The notes under the pieces were generated by a model. The model had not been told where the DNA came from. It did no database searches and saw nothing but the letters and a program-made list of their open reading frames with translations. The translations under genes were made by a program, and so were the position numbers. Shown piece after piece: positions 1 through 5,955 of a DNA stretch of 7,298 nucleotides. How positions within the stretch are numbered: the first letter of the stretch is position 1; each line of letters starts with the position of its first letter. Location: the NCBI GenBank assembly GCA_943325595.2, contig CALPQA020000088.1, positions 1 to 7,298 of the forward strand. The letters run 5' to 3'. Origin of the DNA: Auritidibacter sp. Marseille-P8566 (GTDB taxonomy: Bacteria > Bacteroidota > Bacteroidia > Flavobacteriales > Flavobacteriaceae).

Positions 1-134
1 AACAATTCTTCGTTTTCACGAATTTCTCTTTGAATTTGAGCTTTTCGTTCTTCTAATTTTTGTTGTTGGTCTTCTTGGCTCCAAAGTGTTGAAGTCATTA
101 TGAGAAGTAGGAAACTAAGAATAAATTTTGACAT
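1..134 (-). CDS. EnvC-like murein hydrolase activator, N-terminal fragment (cut by window edge)
   Basis: Only the first 44 codons are present, reading leftward from an ATG at 134; the gene runs off the left edge. The visible protein opens with a signal peptide (about residues 1-20: MSKF, a hydrophobic run, then TLWSQ). A charged Gln/Glu/Lys/Arg-rich stretch follows (EDQQQKLEERKAQIQREI), which looks like the start of a long coiled coil. A signal peptide followed at once by a coiled coil is the N-terminal design of EnvC/M23-family proteins. In that family the C-terminal LytM domain activates periplasmic amidases that split septal peptidoglycan. The LytM domain cannot be seen here, so the call rests on the N-terminus plus my memory that flavobacterial DUF4292 genes are often followed by such a peptidase. 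It starts 23 bp after the DUF4292 stop and is probably co-transcribed. Another secreted coiled-coil protein is possible. Confidence 0.6.
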   Translation of the reverse strand, partial: MSKFILSFLLLIMTSTLWSQEDQQQKLEERKAQIQREIRENEEL

Positions 135-157
135 ATTGAAACGGTATTTATGCAAAT

Positions 158-928
158 CTAATTAATAAAAATTCTTTCATACGATTCTGGGACAGAATAA
201 GGAAAAGAAAGATCTTCATTGAACGAAATGGTGTTGTAATTGATGTTAATATTTGTTGTTTCACTATTTTGAATGGCTTCAATGGCAATCCGCAAAGGCA
301 AAAATGCTTCCGAGGCTTCTTTGCGTTCGGGGTAGCTTACTTGCAACATTCTTCCTTGTGCAGCTTGCGTAATTGCTTGCTTTTTTATGCGGTAGTTATT
401 GTTTTCAAAATAAAACGTCTTGCTCGTGTTTGCATCCGTATTGGATGACAATTTGTACAAATTATCTTCAATAGTAGTTTCGAATTTAGCCCCTTTCAAA
501 TCATCTATTGCTTCTCCAATTAGCATGTTTTGCACTTTCTGAAAATCTAAATCTGTTCCTAGCCATCGGCTTAGTGCGGCATAATTTCCTTCAAAATAAC
601 TCCCATTTATTTTTTCATAATACTTTACTTCATTGGGCGTAATTAACGCTTTTGCCATTGTAATTCCAAGAAAACGAATGCTAATTAATATCTTTTCGTC
701 TTTCTTAACTTTAATTTCAGCAGTTACATTTTGGGATTGTTTTCCGTCTTTATAACTCGCGTTTGACTTAATATATAACGTAGAAAAATTCATCTTATCA
801 TTGTAATGCTTTTCTATTATATTTTCTGAAGTCAACTCATTGTTAGAGCTGTTTTCTGCAACAAACGCTTTTTTGGCTTTGCAGGATAACAGTAAAAAAA
901 CCAGTAAAAAACCGATGTATTTTTTCAT
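158..928 (-). CDS. DUF4292 family lipoprotein, probably LolA/LolB-like
   Basis: A 256-residue predicted lipoprotein. It has a short positively charged N-terminus, a hydrophobic core and a good lipobox, LLSC (residues 13-16), so Cys16 should be acylated after signal peptidase II cleavage. The body fits the Bacteroidota family DUF4292. Residues about 48-135 look like the beta-rich part of LolA/LolB: a strand pair (NVTAEIKVKKDEKILISIR), then LGITMAKALITPNEVKYY, then an aromatic 'YFEGNY' and a helix 'LSRWLGTDLDFQKVQNMLIG'. That order matches LolB (G-hyd-x-A-x-I, Y-x-a, LG-x-x-hyd-P/D-hyd...L-hyd-G). LolB is the outer-membrane receptor that takes lipoproteins from periplasmic LolA; this role is inferred here, not shown. 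The ATG at 928 shares its A with the stop of the upstream TPR gene (TAATG), suggesting translational coupling. No surface-export signal of the acidic kind follows Cys16 (it reads KAKK), so a periplasm-facing protein is likely. Confidence 0.85.
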   Translation of the reverse strand: MKKYIGFLLVFLLLSCKAKKAFVAENSSNNELTSENIIEKHYNDKMNFSTLYIKSNASYKDGKQSQNVTAEIKVKKDEKILISIRFLGITMAKALITPNEVKYYEKINGSYFEGNYAALSRWLGTDLDFQKVQNMLIGEAIDDLKGAKFETTIEDNLYKLSSNTDANTSKTFYFENNNYRIKKQAITQAAQGRMLQVSYPERKEASEAFLPLRIAIEAIQNSETTNININYNTISFNEDLSFPYSVPESYERIFIN

Positions 929-2274
929 TATTTTTTTTGTTTTAAAGCATTTTCTGCTTTAGAGAAATAATATTCTTTCTTTTTCAAATCGCCCAATCCG
1001 TTGAAGGCTTCCCCTAGTTGAATATTAAAATTCAATTCTAATGCTTCGTTTTCAATTACAAAATCCAATCCCGATTCTAGTACTTCTTTTGCTTTTTTGA
1101 AAGCGCCTTTTTGATTTAAAGCCAATCCCGCGTAATAGTATAACTGAGGTTGCGTTGGATAAATTTGCAACAATTCTTGGGCTTTCTTTTCTATAACGTC
1201 AAATTGTCCTTTTTCAGTATAACATTCTAACAAAAGTAATGCCATTTCCAAATCATCAGGGGATTTGCGGGTTTGAATTTCATAGAACCGAATGGCCTTG
1301 TCCCAATTTTTTTTATTGTGATAGAATTTTCCTAACTCTTTTGCTACTTGAACGTCCTTGTCATTGTCGAAATAGGCAACTGCTTTTTCTAAATCGGTAT
1401 CAAATTGAGGTTTATCACTTATGAAAAGGATAAATTCGTTCAGCATTCTGTGTTTAATTTTACTATCAATCTTTGGGCTTGCTAAAACAAAATTCATTGC
1501 CTTTACAACATTTTCTCCCTCTTTATTTTCTAAATATAATTTAAAAAGACTCACTTGTGCCCAATCTGAAGTTGGAATTGCAATTTCTAATTTCTTAGCA
1601 ATTTCCTGTGCTTTTTCTTCTTGGTTGTTTTCATTATATAAAAAAATCAAGGCAACATAATTCGCTTCGTCTTTGGGATTTTTCTTGATTTGATCTATTA
1701 AATTATTCCGTTCGGCACTTTGAAATTTTGGGTCTCGAAGAATTTGACCCTTATAATTTTCGCGCAATTCTAGCTTTCCAACCGAGTCGTTTAATTCATT
1801 GATTAATTCTAAAGCCTTGTCGAATTGTTGGGTATTCATATAAAGTGATACCAATTCTTCTTTGTATTCCTTCTTGAATTCTACTAGTTTTACTACGATT
1901 GGAATTGCTTTTTCAAAATCTTTCGTTTCATAGCAAACGTCATACATTCCGACCCAAAACCATCTGTTATTGGAATCAATTTTGGTAGCACTTTCAAAAG
2001 AAGTGTATGCTTTGTTATACTCTTTTTGCGCCAAATAATTTTTTCCTAATTCAAAGTAAACTGTGGCATTTTCGGGTTGAATTTTCAGACATTTTTCTAA
2101 TTCAATAATTGCCTTGTCATAATTTTCAATGCCTTTTTGTTTCAACGATTCATAAAACCAATCTTGAAAATCATCTTTTTCTACGGGCGGTACTTCTGGA
2201 TCTGATTGTGACCATAGCAAAATAGGATTGCAAAGCAAAAGAACAAAAAGGGTTGTAAAAAGTAACTTTTTCAT
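928..2274 (-). CDS. Secreted tetratricopeptide-repeat (TPR) protein
   Basis: A 448-residue protein with a signal peptide (MKKLLFTTLF..., about residues 1-23, ending near WSQS), so it is expected in the periplasm or bound to the envelope. TPR-like helix pairs are clear at both ends: about residues 38-68 and 71-104 (ATVYFELGKNYLAQKEYNKA), then about 308-340 (AKELGKFYHNKKNWDKAIRF), 342-374, 376-407 and 411-446. The middle (about 105-300) is also helical but its repeats are degenerate. TPR arrays are protein-binding scaffolds; no catalytic motif is visible. It lies between an NDP-sugar pyrophosphorylase gene and the DUF4292 lipoprotein gene and overlaps the latter by one base, so the TPR and DUF4292 proteins are probably made together and may act together at the envelope. 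The partner and exact role are unknown. Confidence 0.85.
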   Translation of the reverse strand: MKKLLFTTLFVLLLCNPILLWSQSDPEVPPVEKDDFQDWFYESLKQKGIENYDKAIIELEKCLKIQPENATVYFELGKNYLAQKEYNKAYTSFESATKIDSNNRWFWVGMYDVCYETKDFEKAIPIVVKLVEFKKEYKEELVSLYMNTQQFDKALELINELNDSVGKLELRENYKGQILRDPKFQSAERNNLIDQIKKNPKDEANYVALIFLYNENNQEEKAQEIAKKLEIAIPTSDWAQVSLFKLYLENKEGENVVKAMNFVLASPKIDSKIKHRMLNEFILFISDKPQFDTDLEKAVAYFDNDKDVQVAKELGKFYHNKKNWDKAIRFYEIQTRKSPDDLEMALLLLECYTEKGQFDVIEKKAQELLQIYPTQPQLYYYAGLALNQKGAFKKAKEVLESGLDFVIENEALELNFNIQLGEAFNGLGDLKKKEYYFSKAENALKQKK

Positions 2275-2282
2275 TGTTTTAT

Positions 2283-2304
2283 AAATCTCTATGCTGTGAG
2301 ATTT
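2283..2304 (-). repeat. Short inverted repeat just upstream of the TPR gene
   Basis: A perfect 7-bp inverted repeat (AAATCTC at 2283-2289, GAGATTT at 2298-2304) with an 8-nt loop sits in the 41-bp gap between the nucleotidyltransferase stop and the TPR start codon. Its near edge is 8 bp from the start codon, so in mRNA it could fold next to the ribosome-binding region. No T-run follows it on the minus strand, so it does not look like an intrinsic terminator. The short AT-rich stem could be chance. Confidence 0.35.
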
Positions 2305-2315
2305 TTGGTTTTAAT

Positions 2316-3326
2316 TTATTCTAATACCGAATAATCTCCAATACTTATGCTTGTAAAATTTCCATCAAAACTAGCATGACTTCCAATCATAGCGTTGTCT
2401 AAATTAGCATTTTTTATAACCGAATGGTTTTGAACCAAACTGTTTTTTAGGGTAGCATTTTCTACCAAACAGCCGTTTCCTAAAGAAACATTTGGACCAA
2501 CAGTTGCATTTTTCAAAGTTACGTTTTCACCTATATAACACGGTTGGATAATGGTACTGTTTTCTGAAATAACAGAATCTGAAACTAAATTTTCTCCATC
2601 GTTATGTAAAAAACCTAACATTCTTGAGTTGGTTTCAACCGTTACATTTTTGTTTCCACAATCCATCCATTCATCAACTTTACCTGGTACAAATTTCATG
2701 CCTTTTGTCATCATTTGTTTAATTCCGTCGTTGATTTGATATTCGCCACCGTGAATTATATTGTTGTCTAAAACGGCTTGAAGTTCTGTTTTTAAAACCG
2801 CAACATCTTTGAAATAGTAAATTCCAATTACAGCAAGATCTGAAACAAATTCTTTTGGTTTTTCTACTAATTCTACGATTTCATTGGCTTCGTTAAGACT
2901 AATTACCCCAAATTCTTCAGGCTGATCAACTTGTTTTACCCAAATAACATTGTCGGCAGTTGCGTCCAATTCAAAATCGGCACGAATTAAAGTATCCGCA
3001 TACGCAATAACTGCGGGACCACTCAAAGAATCTTTGGCACACATAATTGCGTGACCTGTTCCTAAAGCTTCGTTCTGATAATATATGGTACCTTTTGCAC
3101 CTAGCTTTTGGGCAATTGCAATTAATTCTTCTTCAACTTTTTTTCCAAAACTTTCGTGAATAATAAAAGCTACTTCATCAATTTCTTGATTCAAAACGCC
3201 TGCAATATCTTCAACTAATCTATGTACAATTGGTTTTCCTGCAATTGGAATTAGCGGTTTTGGAACTGTTAATGTGTGTGGGCGAAGGCGTGAACCACGA
3301 CCTGCCATTGGAACGATTATTTTCAT
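2316..3326 (-). CDS. NDP-sugar pyrophosphorylase (sugar-1-phosphate nucleotidyltransferase) with left-handed beta-helix tail
   Basis: A 336-residue cytosolic enzyme of the RmlA/GlmU-type nucleotidyltransferase superfamily, which joins a sugar-1-phosphate to an NTP to give an NDP-sugar and pyrophosphate. The N-terminal domain has the nucleotide loop MAGRGSRLRPHTLTVPKP (residues 7-24, with Arg and Lys for phosphate binding), ALGTGHAI (87-94) for the base, a metal-binding Asp in YAD (109-111), EFGV (138-141), EKPKEF (155-160), EYQINDGI (195-202) and EWMDCGN (219-225). From about residue 245 to 333 there are hexapeptide repeats (for example IGENVT-LKNATV-GPNVSL-GNGCLV) that form a left-handed beta-helix. 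This resembles archaeal-type glucose-1-phosphate thymidylyltransferases with a beta-helix; the real sugar and base cannot be read from sequence. It starts with ATG right after an AT-rich repeat tract and lies next to a polysaccharide flippase and dut, fitting envelope glycan supply. Confidence 0.88.
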   Translation of the reverse strand: MKIIVPMAGRGSRLRPHTLTVPKPLIPIAGKPIVHRLVEDIAGVLNQEIDEVAFIIHESFGKKVEEELIAIAQKLGAKGTIYYQNEALGTGHAIMCAKDSLSGPAVIAYADTLIRADFELDATADNVIWVKQVDQPEEFGVISLNEANEIVELVEKPKEFVSDLAVIGIYYFKDVAVLKTELQAVLDNNIIHGGEYQINDGIKQMMTKGMKFVPGKVDEWMDCGNKNVTVETNSRMLGFLHNDGENLVSDSVISENSTIIQPCYIGENVTLKNATVGPNVSLGNGCLVENATLKNSLVQNHSVIKNANLDNAMIGSHASFDGNFTSISIGDYSVLE

Positions 3327-3333
3327 GTTTCTT

Positions 3334-3382
3334 TTAAAGATTAAAAAATTTAAAGATTAAAAAATTCAAAGATTTAAAAAAT
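3334..3382. repeat. AT-rich tandem repeat, three units of 16-17 bp
   Basis: Two perfect adjacent copies of TTAAAGATTAAAAAAT (3334-3349 and 3350-3365) are followed by a third diverged copy with one substitution and one inserted T (3366-3382). The array fills the space directly upstream of the nucleotidyltransferase start codon (3326), so it forms part of that gene's 5' leader or promoter region. A repeat of this kind can change length by slippage. I cannot assign a protein-binding site. Confidence 0.8.
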
Positions 3383-3408
3383 ATTGGAAATCTTCCAATC
3401 TTTGAATT
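3363..3408. repeat. Inverted repeat overlapping the tandem array, possible hairpin after dut
   Basis: A perfect 12-bp inverted repeat (AATTCAAAGATT at 3363-3374, AATCTTTGAATT at 3397-3408) surrounds a second 7-bp inverted repeat (ATTGGAA at 3383-3389, TTCCAAT at 3393-3399, 3-nt loop). The two stems share the bases AAT at 3397-3399, so they could form either a bulged composite hairpin or two alternative folds. On the minus strand the structure follows the dut stop codon by about 19 bp and precedes the nucleotidyltransferase gene. It could slow transcription or protect a 3' end. It lacks the GC-rich stem of a strong terminator, so readthrough is likely. Confidence 0.65.
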
Positions 3409-3427
3409 ATTAAATTATTGAATATTA

Positions 3428-3862
3428 TTACTTCACCCCCGTGCTTCCGAAACCGCCTTCTCCTCTTGAAGTTTCTGACAATTCTTGGACTTCAATCCAT
3501 TCGGCGCGTTCGTGTTTTGCGATGATGAGTTGTGCGATTCTTTCTCCATTTTCGATAATGAAAACTTCGTTGGATAAATTTACTAAAATTACTCCAATTT
3601 CTCCACGATAATCGGCGTCAACTGTTCCTGGCGAATTGAGAACAGTAATTCCTTTTTTGGCTGCCAATCCGCTTCTTGGGCGCACTTGCGCTTCAAAACC
3701 GATGGGTAATTCTATGAAAAGTCCTGTTTTTACGATGGTTCTTTCCAAGGGTTTTAAGGCAATGGCTTCGGATAAATTGGCACGCAAATCCATTCCTGCT
3801 GAGGCAATGGTTTCATAATTTGGCAAATCGTGTTGTGATTTGTTGATGATGTTTATTTTCAT
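3428..3862 (-). CDS. dut: dUTP diphosphatase (dUTPase)
   Basis: A 144-residue trimeric-type dUTPase, the usual length. It hydrolyses dUTP to dUMP and pyrophosphate in the cytosol, keeping uracil out of DNA and supplying dUMP for dTMP synthesis. All five family motifs are present in order: AGMDLRA (22-28, with Asp25), RPRSGLA (61-67, Ser64), [10 protein letters not shown] (79-88, with the Asp82 and Tyr85 uracil-pocket residues), GERIAQL (106-112, Gln111) and the C-terminal arm [10 protein letters not shown] (133-142). No residue looks missing, so it should be active. The start is the ATG at 3862. It sits between a polysaccharide flippase and a sugar nucleotidyltransferase, an odd place by function. 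I recall this arrangement in other Flavobacteriaceae but cannot check it. An 80-bp repeat separates it from the flippase, so it may have its own transcript. Confidence 0.97.
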   Translation of the reverse strand: MKINIINKSQHDLPNYETIASAGMDLRANLSEAIALKPLERTIVKTGLFIELPIGFEAQVRPRSGLAAKKGITVLNSPGTVDADYRGEIGVILVNLSNEVFIIENGERIAQLIIAKHERAEWIEVQELSETSRGEGGFGSTGVK

Positions 3863-3907
3863 TTTTAGTTGTTTTGGAACAAAAAATATCTTGTTACTAC
3901 TTTGTGT

Positions 3908-3987
3908 TTAGCCCCGATAGTAGCGGCATCCTGTTGTGGCGGGGTTCGCCACAAGAGATATAGCGGATAGCGGGAAATAGCTCCTAA
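3908..3987. repeat. 80-bp intergenic repeat with central GC-rich hairpin (Flavobacterium-type interspersed repeat)
   Basis: This block is much more GC-rich than its surroundings. It is bounded by short inverted ends (TTAG at 3908-3911, CTAA at 3984-3987). The left part reads GCCCCGATAGTAGCGGCATC (3911-3930) and the right part GATATAGCGGATAGCGGG (3957-3974) then AAATAGCTCC. TAGCGG occurs three times (3921, 3961, 3968). The centre is a perfect 8-bp stem, TTGTGGCG (3934-3941) and CGCCACAA (3947-3954), with a 5-nt loop. I recall blocks with the same 'GCCCCGAT...GCGGATAGCGGGA..TAGCTCC' ends and variable middles as common between genes in Flavobacterium genomes, like REP or MITE elements; this is memory, not a search. 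There is no coding capacity and no T-run after the hairpin on either strand, so it is not a normal terminator. It occupies most of the flippase-dut gap. Confidence 0.75.
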
Positions 3988-5450
3988 TTATTTTTACGTT
4001 TTAAAATTTTGTTCAATGTTTCTTTTTCGTTGCGGTATATATAATACATAAATCCTAGCAATAATGGGATTCCGACGAAGTAATTTTCGCGGAAATAATA
4101 GAATGAAATTATGGAAAATAGGATGGATAATCCTAAATAACCGCTGATTTTTTTGATGTCGTAGGGAATGGGATAGTATTTATTTCCGAGGAAATAGGAA
4201 ATGCCCATCATGGTTCCATAGGCGGCAATTGTGGCGATTGCAGAGCCGTAATAACTCATGGTTGGGATTAATAAAAAATTCAAAACAAGGGTTACGACTG
4301 CGCCGATGATGGAAATATAGGCGCCGATGTAGGTTTTGTCGATGAGTTTGTACCAGACGGATAAATTGGTGTAAATTCCGAGGAAAAAGTTGGCTAAAAT
4401 GATTAGCGGAACGACTTTCATGGCTTCCCAATAGGACGAATCGCGTATCATGAAATATTTGAAAATATCGGCAAAAACAATTACGGATAGCAAAATAAAG
4501 GATCCAAAAATGACGAAATATTTGGTTACTGTGGCATATGTTTGAGGCGCATTTTCGTTTTTGGCGTGACTGAAAAAGAAAGGTTCAATTCCCAAAGTAT
4601 AGGCGGTTCGGTACAAAACCATGAACAATCCGAGTTTGTAACAGGCAGAATACACGCCAACTTCGGCTTCGGCAATATTTGCGGGAAGTAATTTTCCTAG
4701 TAAGATTTTATCGAATTGCTCGTTGATGGCAAAGGCAATTCCGGCGACCATAATGGGCAATCCGTAGCGCATCATTCGTTTCCAAAGATTGAAGTCGAAC
4801 TGCCAATTTACATGGAAATAATTTGGCGAAAGTGCTATAAATGTTAGCAAACTCGCGATGATATTGGAAACAAAAATATATCCTACTTCAAAATTTTCAG
4901 TGTATAAAGATCCTGAAAAACTATCGGGATTTGCTTCCGCAATTTTTGGGAGATAGATTAAAAAAAATAAGTTTAACGAGAGATTTACTACTACATTTCC
5001 AATTTTTATTACGGCATAAATCATTGGTCTTTGATAGGCTCGGAGTTTTGAAAAAGGTACTATTACTAAAGCATCTAAAACTAAAATCCAGATGGTATAG
5101 ATGATGTATTGTACATCGATTCCTGATATATCGGCGAGGACATTTTTAAATAATAAAGCGGGAAATAGAAACAGTAAAGTTGACCAAAATATGGAAACGG
5201 TTGTGGTTTCTATAACTGCTTTTTTGTTGGTTTCATTGTTGTAAAATCTAAAAAAAGTAGTTTCCATTCCGTAGGCCAAAATCACGTTGAAAAAAATCAT
5301 CCAAGCAAAGATAATGGTGACTTTTCCGTAGGCTGCTTTTGGGAGCAAATCGGTGTAAAGTGGCACTAATAAAAAGCTGAACATTCGCGGCAAAACCGTT
5401 GCTAGTCCGTAAATGGCAGTTTGTTTGAAAAGACTTTTATAGATGCTCAA
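3984..5450 (-). CDS. Polysaccharide/lipid-linked oligosaccharide flippase (MOP superfamily, Wzx/MurJ-like)
   Basis: A 488-residue inner-membrane protein with about 14 hydrophobic segments (roughly 12-33, 43-63, 85-106, 115-135, 143-165, 188-208, 229-250, 266-290, 308-328, 345-365, 374-396, 401-421, 435-452, 456-472), as usual for this superfamily. The N-terminus (SLFKQTAIYGLATVLPRM, then LLVPLYTDLLP) is typical of Bacteroidota flippases that move undecaprenyl-linked sugars across the inner membrane. The substrate (O-antigen, capsule or lipid II) cannot be told. The start is TTG at 5450. The frame closes at a TAA three codons further upstream with no ATG between, and the next Met (residue 23) lies inside the first membrane segment. 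The TAG stop at 3984-3986 lies in the edge of the 80-bp repeat. An NDP-sugar pyrophosphorylase gene two genes downstream fits a glycan-export context. Confidence 0.88.
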   Translation of the reverse strand: MSIYKSLFKQTAIYGLATVLPRMFSFLLVPLYTDLLPKAAYGKVTIIFAWMIFFNVILAYGMETTFFRFYNNETNKKAVIETTTVSIFWSTLLFLFPALLFKNVLADISGIDVQYIIYTIWILVLDALVIVPFSKLRAYQRPMIYAVIKIGNVVVNLSLNLFFLIYLPKIAEANPDSFSGSLYTENFEVGYIFVSNIIASLLTFIALSPNYFHVNWQFDFNLWKRMMRYGLPIMVAGIAFAINEQFDKILLGKLLPANIAEAEVGVYSACYKLGLFMVLYRTAYTLGIEPFFFSHAKNENAPQTYATVTKYFVIFGSFILLSVIVFADIFKYFMIRDSSYWEAMKVVPLIILANFFLGIYTNLSVWYKLIDKTYIGAYISIIGAVVTLVLNFLLIPTMSYYGSAIATIAAYGTMMGISYFLGNKYYPIPYDIKKISGYLGLSILFSIISFYYFRENYFVGIPLLLGFMYYIYRNEKETLNKILKRKNN

Positions 5451-5475
5451 AATCGTTTTTTAGAATTTGTAAAAA

Positions 5476-5483
5476 CAAAAATA
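5476..5483 (-). promoter_or_regulatory. Possible Bacteroidota -7 promoter element for the flippase gene
   Basis: On the minus strand this reads TATTTTTG, matching the Bacteroidota -7 consensus TAnnTTTG. It is 25 bp upstream of the TTG start codon at 5450. No convincing -33 TTG-type element lies at the expected distance upstream, and the DNA is AT-rich, so a chance match is quite possible. If real, the flippase gene starts a new transcript rather than being read only from the acetyltransferase/small exported protein unit. Confidence 0.3.
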
Positions 5484-5505
5484 AGTAATTTTTCAGTGGG
5501 TTTCG

Positions 5506-5946
5506 CTATGGATATGCAATCATTGGAATTTCTTTGATGTTGCGGCATTTATAAAAGAATGTTTTATTGTTTTTTTGGTATTCTATTACGGCTTCGTTTT
5601 GTTTTAAATTAAACTTTTTGGAGTCAAAATTAGAAGAATTTGGGTTGCGGTAGATTGCATTAAAATAAAAACTTGCCTTGAAAGTAGTTTCGTTTTCTTG
5701 CACAATTTGTGTTTCAAAACCTTGAAAATAGATTTTTTCTAAGTGTATATTTTTTGAAAGTAGTTTTTTAAATTCGATACGAATCGTCGTTCCGCTGCCT
5801 GCTTCTTGTCTTCCGCCCATCCATTTTTCAAAGGAAATAGTACTAATTTCTTGAGGAAATTTTTGTTGAAACCCCTCTTTTGAAGTGCAAAAAGCGAACA
5901 AGAATTGAAGTGTAAAAAGTAAAAATATAGTTTTAGTATGTTTCAT
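5506..5946 (-). CDS. Small exported protein of unknown function, possible lipoprotein
   Basis: I do not recognise a named family. The 146-residue protein has a clear export signal (KHTK, then a hydrophobic run to about residue 19). Cys20 is in the context FAFC; Phe just before the Cys is unusual for a lipobox, so lipidation is uncertain. The mature part is mainly beta-strand by eye. It has a notable WMGGRQEAGSGTTIRIEF stretch (42-59), which resembles the 'GGR..SG.G' start of small beta-rich Bacteroidota proteins, and alternating strand patterns to the end (ASFYFNAIY, AVIEYQKNNKTFFYKC). A second Cys (134) is near the C-terminus. The ATG at 5946 lies 9 bp after the acetyltransferase stop, so the two are almost surely one transcript. 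A 55-bp gap separates it from the flippase gene. No function is proposed. Confidence 0.75.
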   Translation of the reverse strand: MKHTKTIFLLFTLQFLFAFCTSKEGFQQKFPQEISTISFEKWMGGRQEAGSGTTIRIEFKKLLSKNIHLEKIYFQGFETQIVQENETTFKASFYFNAIYRNPNSSNFDSKKFNLKQNEAVIEYQKNNKTFFYKCRNIKEIPMIAYP

Positions 5947-5955
5947 TTTTTTGGT

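Noticed and set aside
1239..1660. Short plus-strand open frames inside the TPR gene (61 and 79 codons)
   Set aside because: They lie wholly within a well-supported minus-strand gene, show no recognisable domain and have no independent start context; they are antisense shadows.
2551..2739. Plus-strand open frame inside the nucleotidyltransferase gene
   Set aside because: Antisense to a beta-helix region with repeated codons; no domain or plausible leader.
3636..3818. Plus-strand open frame inside dut
   Set aside because: Opposite strand of a gene with all five dUTPase motifs; no support.
3869..3882. TTGTT/AACAA stem upstream of dut as a regulatory site
   Set aside because: Five base pairs, mostly A/T, in AT-rich spacer; expected by chance.
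3934..3954. Central hairpin of the 80-bp repeat as a Rho-independent terminator
   Set aside because: The stem is GC-rich but no T-run follows on either strand, so it is better described as part of a repeat element.
4180..4431. Minus-strand 83-codon frame inside the flippase gene
   Set aside because: Out-of-frame shadow rich in His/Arg/Asn, overlapping the true membrane-protein frame; not a frameshift, since the flippase frame is unbroken.
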